A stretch of DNA of 11,260 bases, taken from the NCBI GenBank assembly GCA_022827045.1, contig JAJDTQ010000027.1, forward strand, positions 1 to 11,260. The letters run 5' to 3'. This DNA comes from Candidatus Binatia bacterium. GTDB taxonomy: Bacteria; Desulfobacterota_B; Binatia; UBA9968; JAJDTQ01. The position numbers were made by a program, and so were the translations under genes. Positions 1 through 11,110 of the stretch are shown here, one piece after another; the first letter of the stretch is position 1; every line of letters starts with the position of its first letter. The notes under the pieces are model-generated. The model saw only the letters and a program-made list of their open reading frames with translations. It was not told where the DNA came from and made no database searches.

Positions 1-4840
<4,840 letters not shown>

Positions 4841-4853
4841 ATAATCAGGTCAG

Positions 4854-5153
4854 CTATCCGATGCCGAGCTTCTGTCGTGCTTCCTCGCTGATACGGCTGG
4901 GGTCCCAGGGCGGATCCCACACCAAGTCCACGTTGGCGTCCTTGACGCCGGGGATCTCCATGATCAGGGACTGGGCGTTGGAGGCGATCATGCCGCCCAT
5001 GCCGCATCCCGGCGTGGTCAGGGTCATCTTCACCGCCACCGTGTCCTCCTCGACCTCGACGTCGTACACGAGGCCGAGGTCCACGATGTTGACGGGGATC
5101 TCGGGGTCGTAACAGTCCTGCAGGGCCTCATAGACCTGTTCCTTGGTAACCAT
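4854..5153 (-). CDS. DUF59/MIP18-family metal-sulfur cluster assembly protein (SufT/PaaD-like)
   Basis: A 99-residue stand-alone DUF59 protein, a family that helps assemble or deliver Fe-S clusters in the cytosol. The whole domain is present: DPEIPVNIVDLGLVYDV at 16-32, TLTTPGCGMG at 44-53 with the conserved Cys50, and the C-terminal PPWDPSRISEEAR at 81-93, typical of the single-domain bacterial members. The ATG is preceded by an ideal Shine-Dalgarno (AGGAGGA). It lies 12 bases after the DUF971 gene and 13 bases before uvrA, so it belongs to a tight operon with mrp, whose product carries its own N-terminal DUF59 domain. The family is certain. The specific partner is inferred from context only, and I do not assign a symbol because sufT, paaD and other members share this fold. 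Confidence 0.95.
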   Translation of the reverse strand: MVTKEQVYEALQDCYDPEIPVNIVDLGLVYDVEVEEDTVAVKMTLTTPGCGMGGMIASNAQSLIMEIPGVKDANVDLVWDPPWDPSRISEEARQKLGIG

Positions 5154-5156
5154 GGC

Positions 5157-5163
5157 TCCTCCT
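5157..5163 (-). promoter_or_regulatory. Strong ribosome binding site of the DUF59 gene
   Basis: On the minus strand AGGAGGA lies three bases before the ATG at 5153, inside the 12-base gap after the DUF971 stop codon. It is the strongest Shine-Dalgarno of the four-gene operon and fixes the start of the DUF59 protein. Confidence 0.8.
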
Positions 5164-5165
5164 GG

Positions 5166-5474
5166 TCAACGCTCCTGACTCTCGTCGCCCGGACACAGCG
5201 AACGCAGGTAGTCGAAGGTATAGATCCCGGTCACGTGCCCGTCGCTCCAGCGAAACCCGATGGCGTAGTTTCCCACCGGCTCGATAACGTCCAGCTCCAC
5301 GTTCGGCACCTCCACGAAGCGCTTTTCGACGGCGGCGTCGTGTCCCTGGCAGAGGGCGCAGGGGCAGTAGCCCCTGAGGTACTCCTTGGTGTACTTGCTC
5401 GAATGCCCGTCGTCCCAGGTGATGCACACGATGCCCTGGGCCTTGACGTGATTGATCTCTACGGGAACGGCCAC
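5166..5474 (-). CDS. DUF971 protein (gamma-butyrobetaine hydroxylase-like N-terminal domain)
   Basis: A 102-residue protein consisting of only the GBBH-like N-terminal domain (DUF971), with no 2-oxoglutarate dioxygenase part. In gamma-butyrobetaine hydroxylase this domain binds structural zinc through a C-X-C-X2-C motif and a distant His. All four ligands appear here: Cys37, Cys39 and Cys42 in CPCALC, and His80 in WSDGH. An early WDDGH (20-24) and a late FDYLRSLC (87-94) are also typical. Stand-alone members are often encoded beside mrp and other Fe-S genes, as here: the gene starts 10 bases after the mrp stop and ends 12 bases before the DUF59 start. The start is a GTG at 5474; its Shine-Dalgarno is weak, so coupling to mrp is likely. 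A role in Fe-S metabolism is inferred from neighbours only. Confidence 0.93.
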   Translation of the reverse strand: MAVPVEINHVKAQGIVCITWDDGHSSKYTKEYLRGYCPCALCQGHDAAVEKRFVEVPNVELDVIEPVGNYAIGFRWSDGHVTGIYTFDYLRSLCPGDESQER

Positions 5475-5484
5475 GGGCGTCCGT

Positions 5485-6642
5485 TCAAGTCGTCACGATC
5501 TTCAGGCCAGGCGCTCCCTCCGCCGCGTCCGAGGCGATGGAGAGCTGGCCGGCCAGCCGCGCGGCCGCCTCCAGGAATGCCTTGCCCGTCGGCGAATCGG
5601 GTTCCTGCGCCAGGATCGGCACGCCCTTGTCGCCCCCCTCGCGGATCGCCGACACCACGGGGATCTCGCCGAGAAACGGCACTCCGAAGCTGTCCGCGGC
5701 CCGCTGGGCGCCGCCCCGGGAGAAGATCTCGTGCTGCTTGCCGCAGCCGTTGCACACGAAGTAGCTCATGTTCTCCACCATCCCGACGATGGGGATCTTG
5801 ACCTTGTCGAACATGGATTTGGCCCGCACCACGTCCGCCAGCGCCACGTCCTGGGGCGTCGCCACCAGCACCGCGCCGCTGCACTTGAGCTGCTGCGAGA
5901 AGGTGATCTGCACGTCTCCCGTGCCCGGCGGCATGTCCACCACCAGGTAGTCCAGTTCGCCCCAATGCACGTCGGACATGAGCTGCTGAAGGGCCTTGCC
6001 GAGCATGGGGCCGCGCCAGATTACCGCCTGGTCACGTTCCAGGAAAAACCCGATGGACATCACCGGAACGCCGTGGGCCACCGGCGGCGCCAGCTTGTAG
6101 CCGTCGTCCACCGGCACCTTGCCGGGCTCCTCGGTGACCCCCATGAGGATCGGCACCGACGGCCCGTAGATGTCCGCGTCGAGGAGTCCCACCGAGGCGC
6201 CGTGCATCTTGAGCGCCACCGCGAGGTTGGCCGCCACCGTGGATTTCCCCACGCCGCCCTTGCCGGACGCCACCAGCACGATGTTCTTGACGCTGGGAAG
6301 GAGGTCCGTCGTCCCGGCGCCGGCCTTGCTGCCGCGCACCTGGGCGCCGAACTCGATGTCCACCTCCGTCACCCCCAGGGGCGCCAGGGCCCGCTCCACG
6401 TCCCCCTTGATCTGATCCTTGAGAGGACACGCCGGCGTGGTCAGCTCCACCGTCAGCGAAACCCTGGCGTCCGCCACCGCCAGATCCTTCACCATGCCGA
6501 GGGTGACGATATCCTTGTGCAGCTCAGGGTCCTGGACGGTTTTCAGGGCCGCGACAACGGATTCCTGTGTGGCGCTGGACATGTCGTTCCTCTTCTCCCC
6601 CTCGGCGTCGCGCCGCCAGAACCGTTTGCCGAATAGTGCCAT
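5485..6642 (-). CDS. mrp: Mrp/NBP35-family P-loop Fe-S cluster carrier ATPase
   Basis: A cytosolic ATPase of the Mrp/ApbC/NBP35 family that binds and transfers Fe-S clusters. Residues about 26-100 form a DUF59 domain (DPELHKDIVTLGMVKDL, then TTPAC with Cys72). The deviant Walker A SGKGGVGKST is at 126-135, the DMPPGTGD motif at 236-243, and the family CxxC (Cys297, Cys300) that bridges a cluster between two subunits is intact. The length of 385 is slightly more than the usual 350-370. An internal ATG at 6582 (residue 21) also has a good Shine-Dalgarno (GAGGA, ending five or so bases upstream) and would give a more typical 365-residue protein without the basic leader. The longer start at 6642 is preceded by AAGGAAGG, so both are possible. 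This is the first gene of the tight group ending in uvrA. No clear promoter was found in the 105-base gap upstream. Confidence 0.97.
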   Translation of the reverse strand: MALFGKRFWRRDAEGEKRNDMSSATQESVVAALKTVQDPELHKDIVTLGMVKDLAVADARVSLTVELTTPACPLKDQIKGDVERALAPLGVTEVDIEFGAQVRGSKAGAGTTDLLPSVKNIVLVASGKGGVGKSTVAANLAVALKMHGASVGLLDADIYGPSVPILMGVTEEPGKVPVDDGYKLAPPVAHGVPVMSIGFFLERDQAVIWRGPMLGKALQQLMSDVHWGELDYLVVDMPPGTGDVQITFSQQLKCSGAVLVATPQDVALADVVRAKSMFDKVKIPIVGMVENMSYFVCNGCGKQHEIFSRGGAQRAADSFGVPFLGEIPVVSAIREGGDKGVPILAQEPDSPTGKAFLEAAARLAGQLSIASDAAEGAPGLKIVTT

Positions 6643-6747
6643 GGTGCCTTCCTTGCGGCGCTCTTGCGCGGCTCCGAGGGTTTGGGACGGCCGGTATGGG
6701 CCACGTTCAAGGTTCCCGAAACATCTGAATATAGACTTGCCCCGCGT
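6643..6747. other. 105-base gap between the DUF4301 gene and mrp
   Basis: No gene is visible. A short inverted repeat (ATAGAC / GTCTAT, 6731-6751) overlaps the stop codon of the DUF4301 gene but has no T-run after it. I see no convincing -35/-10 pair for mrp on the minus strand. The mrp ribosome site (AAGGAAGG) lies at the left end. The gap is the widest on the minus strand left of 8884, so a separate mrp promoter could sit here. Confidence 0.5.
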
Positions 6748-8316
6748 CTATTTCAATGTGCGGCGGGGCTGGTGTTCCGGCCGCAACAGGTCGAGCACGG
6801 TCTTCACCGGCGCGAACGTCTGGGCGGGAATTTCGACGAACACCGTGTTCCAGCGCGCCATGGAGCCGTTCCAGAGGCCGGGGTGCTCCAGGGCCTTGAG
6901 TCGGCGTGCGCCGCTGGACTTGACGGAGATGAAGGCGCTCCGCGGGTCTCGGAAGCGCATGAGGTCGAAGCACGCGCCGGAGGAGCGGCGCACGCCGCAC
7001 ACGAGATCCACGGGATTGAAGTGGGTGGACGCGGCGAAGACCTCTTCCTGGCGCGGCTCCTCCATGTCCACCTGAGACGACTCGATGATCTGGAGCGAGC
7101 ACGCGCCGTCGCCGGCTCGCACCCAGAAGGGGCCGCCGCCCGGTTCGCCCGCCGACGGCACCATGCCGCATACCCGGAGGGGACGGTCGAGGGCCTCGCG
7201 CAAGAACCCCACGCGTTCGTCCGCGGGCGCGCCCGCGAGGGTTTCCGGCGGAGCCACCGAAAGCGTGTCGCGCGCGAACCGCGCGGCCTCGTCCACGAGG
7301 GCTGCCGACGGGCCGGCGTGAAGTCCTTCGAGGTAATGGAACACGCGGGCCTGCAACTCCACCAACAGGCCTGCCAGCGCCTTGCGGTAGCGGACCGCGG
7401 CGCCGGCATAGACGGCGACGTTGTCGACGTTCTGGATGAACACGACGTCCGCCGCGAGATCGTTAAGGTTCGCCAGGAGGGAACCATGGCCGCCGGGCCG
7501 GAGCGCAAGGCTCCCGTCCGGTTCGCGGAACGGCTGGTTGTCGAGAGTCGCGGCAAGCGTGTCGGTGTCGGGACGCTGGGGCGAAAGGGTCACGTTGAAA
7601 GAGGTTTCGCGGTCCTCGTAGCGGCGGCACATGGCCGCCACATGGTCCTCCACCTCGGCCCAGTGCTCGGGGGAGACGGTGAAGTGAACGCGCACCATCC
7701 CGGTCCGGTCCCGGACATACCTGCAGGCCTCGAGCAGGTGCTCGGCGACGGGCGTGCGGCAGTCGTTGCCGTAGCGGTGGAACGGGACCAGACCCTTGGG
7801 GAGCGCGGCGTAGCCCATTGCACCGGGGCCGAGGAGGCAGTCCAGGATCTCGCCGAACCGTCCGGCGTCGCGTAGCGCCTGAAGACGCTCGCCGCGGCGC
7901 GCCAGGGTTGCTTCCAGCTCGGGGTAGAACGCGAAGCGGTCGAGGCGCGCCATGAACTCCCGCAACGCGCCGTATTCCGGCGTGTCACGGGGGTCCTCGA
8001 CGGCGCCCGCCGCATCCCCGGTCCGGCCGCGGGCCGCCGACAGCGCCTGGAACATGCGGCTCGCCGCTCCCGACGCGGGAACGAACTTGGTGAGCCTTCC
8101 TTCCCGCGCCGCCTCCTCGCCGCGGCGGCACAGGCGGTCCACCTCCGCATCCGCCAGGACCGTAATGCCGTCGCCCCTCGTGCAGGGCCGGTCCAGCACC
8201 GCGTACGGCACGCCCTCGGCGAAAGTGTCCAGACAGTCCGCGGCACGTTCCGGGGAGATGCCATGTTCCCGGAGTTGCTCCAGGTCGCGTTCGTTGAACG
8301 GATGGGAGGCAGACAT
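6748..8316 (-). CDS. DUF4301 family protein, predicted nucleotidyltransferase-like
   Basis: A 522-residue protein matching the DUF4301 family over its full length; no member has an experimentally established function that I know of. The family signature KFVPASGAASRMFQ is at 77-90, followed by LPKGLVPFHRY (172-182), RPGGHGSLLANLND (273-286) and FIQNVDNV (293-300). A Gly-rich N-terminal motif, then PKG, then PGGHG and NVDN is the order found in UDP-sugar pyrophosphorylases, so a GT-A-fold sugar-nucleotidyltransferase activity is a reasonable inference, not a demonstration. There is no signal peptide or membrane segment, so it is probably cytosolic. It starts 36 bases after the SET-domain gene. 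The Shine-Dalgarno is weak (GGAG, 11 bases upstream of the ATG). No sugar or cell-wall genes flank it to suggest a substrate. Confidence 0.92.
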   Translation of the reverse strand: MSASHPFNERDLEQLREHGISPERAADCLDTFAEGVPYAVLDRPCTRGDGITVLADAEVDRLCRRGEEAAREGRLTKFVPASGAASRMFQALSAARGRTGDAAGAVEDPRDTPEYGALREFMARLDRFAFYPELEATLARRGERLQALRDAGRFGEILDCLLGPGAMGYAALPKGLVPFHRYGNDCRTPVAEHLLEACRYVRDRTGMVRVHFTVSPEHWAEVEDHVAAMCRRYEDRETSFNVTLSPQRPDTDTLAATLDNQPFREPDGSLALRPGGHGSLLANLNDLAADVVFIQNVDNVAVYAGAAVRYRKALAGLLVELQARVFHYLEGLHAGPSAALVDEAARFARDTLSVAPPETLAGAPADERVGFLREALDRPLRVCGMVPSAGEPGGGPFWVRAGDGACSLQIIESSQVDMEEPRQEEVFAASTHFNPVDLVCGVRRSSGACFDLMRFRDPRSAFISVKSSGARRLKALEHPGLWNGSMARWNTVFVEIPAQTFAPVKTVLDLLRPEHQPRRTLK

Positions 8317-8352
8317 TGGAAAGCATACTCCGTCACCGGGAACCGGGCGGCA

Positions 8353-8832
8353 TCACGCCAGGCGCTTATTGCGCCGGGTCTCGACCTTCTTCATCAACTC
8401 GTCGTCGGCGTCGTTCATGTACCCGCGGCACTCCTCGGCCCCGCAGACGCATTCGTACAGCTCGTCGCCCTGGAGCCGGTAGTCTATGGTGATCTCCTCG
8501 CCCTCGGCGATGCTCCGTTCGGCGATGAACCAGATGCGGTTGCGGATGATGTCCACCCAGGCGTTGCCGTCGCAGGAGTGGTTGGCGAAGCGCGCTTCGT
8601 TGCCGTTCATCGAGCCGTCGACGTCGTACTGGTCGTTGAGGGTGAAGATGTACGTCAGCTCCTCGTCGTCCCTGGTTCGGGTCGTGCCCTCGCCGGAGGG
8701 GATTCGCTCACCTTGGTACTCGATGATGCGCCGCCCCCGCCGGATCCTTTCGCCGGCGAAGAGCCCGTCGCCGTGAATCGCGGATTTCCCCACAAACACT
8801 TTCGGAAGCGGACGCTTCGATCCCTTTGTCAC
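8353..8832 (-). CDS. Small bacterial SET-domain protein lysine methyltransferase
   Basis: A compact SET-domain protein, a fold that transfers methyl groups from S-adenosylmethionine to protein lysines; the substrate is unknown. With the GTG start at 8832 it has 159 residues. HGDGLFA (20-26) contacts SAM, RFANHSCDGNA (81-91) is the pseudoknot motif, EEITIDY (112-118) carries the catalytic Tyr, and a post-SET C-X-C-X4-C (Cys128, 130, 135) together with Cys87 can bind zinc. The frame stays open to an ATG at 8949 (198 residues), but those extra residues are low-complexity, precede the domain and would overlap brnA by 65 bases. The GTG has an AGGAG five bases upstream and no overlap, so I prefer it. 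It ends 36 bases before the DUF4301 gene. Its place downstream of an antitoxin may be accidental. Confidence 0.92.
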   Translation of the reverse strand: MTKGSKRPLPKVFVGKSAIHGDGLFAGERIRRGRRIIEYQGERIPSGEGTTRTRDDEELTYIFTLNDQYDVDGSMNGNEARFANHSCDGNAWVDIIRNRIWFIAERSIAEGEEITIDYRLQGDELYECVCGAEECRGYMNDADDELMKKVETRRNKRLA

Positions 8833-8837
8833 CGTCT

Positions 8838-8842
8838 CTCCT
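8838..8842 (-). promoter_or_regulatory. Ribosome binding site that decides the SET gene start
   Basis: On the minus strand AGGAG is followed by a five-base spacer and GTG at 8832. It supports the short form of the SET protein, starting outside brnA, over the ATG at 8949. Confidence 0.7.
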
Positions 8843-8884
8843 GGCCCGGCAACAGCGGGTTTCTTAGGCCATCGAGGGGTCCGA

Positions 8885-9142
8885 TCACGGCGCGCGCCGC
8901 TGTCTGATCCACTCGCGCAGGGCTTCGTCGATCCGGGTTTGCCATCCACGCCCGGCCCCCTTGAAGTGATCGATCACCTCGCGGGACAGCCTGATGGTGG
9001 TGGAGACTTTGGGCTCGGCCACGGGTGGTCGGCCACGACGGACGGTGGCCTTGGCGAACTTCTCAGGCCAGTGGTCCCGGGACAAGTCCGGCGCGTCGTC
9101 CTGATCAAAACCTGGGCCCATAAATTGCCTGTTCCCGCTCAT
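8885..9142 (-). CDS. brnA: BrnA family antitoxin, apparently without an intact BrnT partner
   Basis: An 85-residue BrnA-type antitoxin of type II toxin-antitoxin systems: it binds and neutralises the ribonuclease BrnT and represses its own promoter. An acidic N-terminal segment (DQDDAPDLS, about 13-21) typical of the family precedes a DNA-binding part, KVSTTIRLSREVIDHF (45-60), then the hallmark GRGWQTRIDEALREWI (64-79). The ATG at 9142 has GAGGA upstream. A second ATG at codon 8 (9121) is possible, since the conserved part begins after it. The 5' end overlaps the remnant of brnT by 38 bases, the normal gene order for this system, but most of brnT is missing, so this is an orphan antitoxin. 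It is 52 bases upstream of the SET gene and may be co-transcribed with it. Confidence 0.93.
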   Translation of the reverse strand: MSGNRQFMGPGFDQDDAPDLSRDHWPEKFAKATVRRGRPPVAEPKVSTTIRLSREVIDHFKGAGRGWQTRIDEALREWIRQRRAP

Positions 9143-9209
9143 TGGCTTTCCTCATACTGATGATTCGATAGTCGCTGCCGCGAGGCGTCCATACGGGTCG
9201 AACTCTATC
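9105..9209 (-). pseudogene. brnT: 3' remnant of a brnT ribonuclease toxin gene
   Basis: The minus strand encodes 34 residues ending in a stop at 9105 that match the C-terminal part of BrnT toxins: a WTPRG strand, then YRIISMRKANEREQAIY, the conserved end of the fold. A normal BrnT has about 90-100 residues. No frame upstream shows the N-terminal BrnT pattern (an F-x-W/F-D-x2-K-x3-N-x2-KHG stretch), so roughly the first 60 residues are absent. The remnant overlaps the start of brnA by 38 bases, as intact brnT genes commonly do. The frame runs on upstream without a stop, but that sequence is unlike BrnT. The left boundary (9209) is where recognisable similarity stops and is approximate. The identity of the C-terminal part is firm; how the 5' part was lost is not. 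Confidence 0.82.
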
Positions 9210-9211
9210 AC

Positions 9212-9239
9212 AATATATTTTGTTACCACAAAAAATCAA
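9212..9239 (-). promoter_or_regulatory. Candidate brnA promoter with a palindromic operator as its spacer
   Basis: On the minus strand TTGATT (9239-9234) and TATATT (9217-9212) are separated by exactly 16 bases, close to the sigma-70 pattern. The spacer is itself a palindrome, TTTTGT-GGTA-ACAAAA (9233-9218). The patch is strongly AT-rich in an otherwise GC-rich window. Transcription would start near 9205, 60-odd bases before the brnA ATG, with the brnT remnant as leader. BrnA is known to repress its own promoter, so the palindrome is a plausible BrnA operator; this is an inference. Confidence 0.5.
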
Positions 9240-9260
9240 TTGCTCCAAGCTTGTAGACGG

Positions 9261-9279
9261 ACGCGTGAAATACGCGTGA
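9261..9279. repeat. Perfect 8-base direct repeat with 11-base period
   Basis: ACGCGTGA occurs at 9261-9268 and again at 9272-9279, separated by AAT. The 11-base spacing puts both copies on about the same face of the helix, as for tandem regulator sites. It lies 116 bases upstream of the ThDP gene start. No regulator is identified. Confidence 0.4.
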
Positions 9280-9394
9280 CGCCATATCCTCCTTCGCCTT
9301 GCCGGTACCCTGGCAATCATATACGAATAGCCTCGGACGCTCTGACCCAGACCGGGGGATGATTTCCCAACCCATTGACTGAGAAAGGGACGAG

Positions 9395-11110
9395 ATGGCC
9401 AAGACGACCTTGTTGAACGTAACCGTGGCGGATGCCTATCTGGCGCTCCTGGCGGACCGGGGCGTGGACTACTTCTTCGCCAACGCCGGCACGGACTTTG
9501 CGCCCATCGTGGAGGCCATGGCCAAGGCACAGTCGCTGGAGACCCGGATTCCCGAGCCGGTGACCTGCCCGCACGAGAACACCGCCATGCACATGGCCAT
9601 CGGCTACTACCTGGTCACGGGCAAGCCCCAGGCGGTGATGGTGCATGTCAACGTGGGCACGGCCAACGGCATGAACGGGTTCCTGAACGCCGCCCGTGGC
9701 AACATCCCGGTGCTGTTCACGGCCGGCCGCACCCCGACCAACGAGGAAGGCCTCGCCGGACACCGGAGCCTGGACATCCACTGGACCCAGGAGATGTTCG
9801 ACCAGGCCTCCATGGTGCGCGAGGCGGCCAAGTGGGACTACGAGCTGCGCAACGGCAAGCAGACCGAGACCATCGTGGACCGGGCGCTGTCGGTGGCCAA
9901 GAGCGAGCCTACCGGGCCGGTCTACCTGAGCCTCCCCCGGGAGGTGCTGGCCGAGCAGATGGACGAGTTCACCTACGAGTCCCCCGGACGCCAGCACGCG
10001 CCGGCGCCGCCCTATCCCAACGCGGCGGCCACGGACGAGGCGGCGGCGCTCCTGGCGGATGCCCAGAACCCGCTGATCATCACCAACTGGGCGGGAAGGA
10101 ACCCACGGGTATGGGGCCCGCTGGGCGAACTGGCCGAGCGCTATGCGATCCCGGTGGTGCAGTATCGCAACCGTTACATGTCGCTGCCCACCGACCATCC
10201 CATGAACCTTGGCTACGACCTCAATCCGTTGCTCGGTCAGGCGGACGTGATCCTGGCCATCGACGTGGCGGTGCCGTGGCTCCCCGCCACGGACAAGGTG
10301 CGCGAGGACGCCAAGGTCATCCACATGGGCGCGGACCCGCTGCACAGCTACGTGCCGCTCCGCGGCCACCCCTGCGACATCGCCCTGGCTTGCGGCACCG
10401 ACGTCGGCCTGGCGGCCCTGAACGAAGCCATGTCCGCCGACGAGGGGCGGGCACGAGCGAACATCGACAAGCGCCGGAAGGCCTTGGCGGGGATGTGGCG
10501 CAAGCAGCGTGACGGCTGGGCCGGCCGGCTCGAGGAGGTGAAGGACAACAAGCCGCTGCACCCAGTGTGGATCACCCACTGCATCAATCAGATCAAGGGC
10601 GACGACACCATCGTGGTGAAGGAATCGGCGCTCGCATCGTCGCACATCGACATCAGCCAACCCGGCACGCTGCTGAACGCCGGGGCCGCGTCGGGCCTGG
10701 GGCACGGGCTCGGCGTGGCCCTGGGCGCCAAGCTGGCGGCGCGGGACAAGCTGGTCATCGGCACCCACGGCGACGGCTCCTACATGTTCGGCAATCCCAT
10801 CGCCAGCCACTACGTGGGAGCGGAGCAGAAGCTCCCGATCCTCACCGTCATCTTCAACAACCAGCGCTGGCAGGCAGTGCGCCGCGCCACCGTGGGGCTC
10901 AACCCGGAGGGCTACGCCGCCCAGAGCAGCCACCAGCCCATCACCATGCTGGACAGCATCGACAAGTACGAGAAGGCGGTGGAGGTGGCCGACGGCTACG
11001 GCCAGCGGGTGGAGGATCCGGCGGACCTCATGCCGGCGCTGGAGCGGGGGCTCAAGGCCGTGCAGGTGGAGCAGCGGCAGGCGGTGGTCAACGTGATCTG
11101 CTCGGCGTAG
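9395..11110 (+). CDS. Thiamine-diphosphate-dependent enzyme of the acetolactate synthase/benzoylformate decarboxylase type
   Basis: A 571-residue cytosolic enzyme with the three-domain layout of the ThDP superfamily: N-terminal pyrimidine-binding domain (about 1-180), central domain (about 210-350) and C-terminal diphosphate-binding domain (about 385-560). The activating Glu61 lies in CPHENTAMH, and the ThDP/Mg motif runs from GDGS (459-462) to NN (488-489), with the family's spacing of about 30 residues. Length fits acetolactate synthase large subunits, but no small regulatory subunit or branched-chain amino acid gene is nearby. Such stand-alone homologues are usually annotated only as thiamine pyrophosphate-requiring protein. 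Decarboxylase, carboligase or oxalyl-CoA-like reactions on 2-oxo acids are all possible. The ATG is preceded by AAAGGGA at four bases. The gene is transcribed away from brnA and its last codons run into a repeat cluster. Superfamily certain, substrate unknown. Confidence 0.94.
   Translation: MAKTTLLNVTVADAYLALLADRGVDYFFANAGTDFAPIVEAMAKAQSLETRIPEPVTCPHENTAMHMAIGYYLVTGKPQAVMVHVNVGTANGMNGFLNAARGNIPVLFTAGRTPTNEEGLAGHRSLDIHWTQEMFDQASMVREAAKWDYELRNGKQTETIVDRALSVAKSEPTGPVYLSLPREVLAEQMDEFTYESPGRQHAPAPPYPNAAATDEAAALLADAQNPLIITNWAGRNPRVWGPLGELAERYAIPVVQYRNRYMSLPTDHPMNLGYDLNPLLGQADVILAIDVAVPWLPATDKVREDAKVIHMGADPLHSYVPLRGHPCDIALACGTDVGLAALNEAMSADEGRARANIDKRRKALAGMWRKQRDGWAGRLEEVKDNKPLHPVWITHCINQIKGDDTIVVKESALASSHIDISQPGTLLNAGAASGLGHGLGVALGAKLAARDKLVIGTHGDGSYMFGNPIASHYVGAEQKLPILTVIFNNQRWQAVRRATVGLNPEGYAAQSSHQPITMLDSIDKYEKAVEVADGYGQRVEDPADLMPALERGLKAVQVEQRQAVVNVICSA

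Larger units (their letters stand above)
9143..9394. other. Divergent intergenic region between brnA and the ThDP enzyme gene
   Basis: This 252-base stretch separates two genes reading outward. From left to right it holds the brnT remnant, the AT-rich promoter and palindrome (9212-9239), a direct repeat ACGCGTGA at 9261-9268 and 9272-9279, and the leader of the plus-strand gene with AAAGGGA (9384-9390) as ribosome site. A plus-strand promoter is not clear; TTGCCG at 9299 with TACGAA at 9322 is the best pair I find and it is weak. Confidence 0.6.

Noticed and set aside
6726..6755. Inverted repeat TGAA-ATAGAC / GTCTAT-TTCA around the DUF4301 stop codon as a terminator
   Set aside because: The stem is short with a bulge, it overlaps the stop codon, and no T-run follows on the minus strand.
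5452..7875. Plus-strand frames of 394 and 403 codons opposite mrp and the DUF4301 gene
   Set aside because: Both are rich in Arg, His and Ala, have no motif, and mirror well-supported minus-strand genes.
5153..9142. SOS (LexA) box upstream of the repair gene group
   Set aside because: I found no CTGT-N8-ACAG or similar gram-negative or gram-positive LexA site in the gene gaps.
9160..9211. GTG-started frame reading VIEFDPY just upstream of the brnT remnant, resembling a BrnT N-terminus
   Set aside because: Only six residues match. It is read in a different frame from the remnant, over bases that already encode DRVRPVWTPRG in the BrnT frame, and the GTG lies directly behind the putative -10. 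It is more likely coincidence.
9223..9375. A 50-codon minus-strand frame (start at 9375) that might be the missing part of brnT
   Set aside because: It has none of the BrnT N-terminal pattern, it has no good ribosome site at its first ATG, and it covers the leader of the divergent gene.
8885..9530. The brnA/brnT area as a new kind of toxin-antitoxin system
   Set aside because: Both parts match the known BrnTA family; the novelty is only the loss of the toxin's 5' part.
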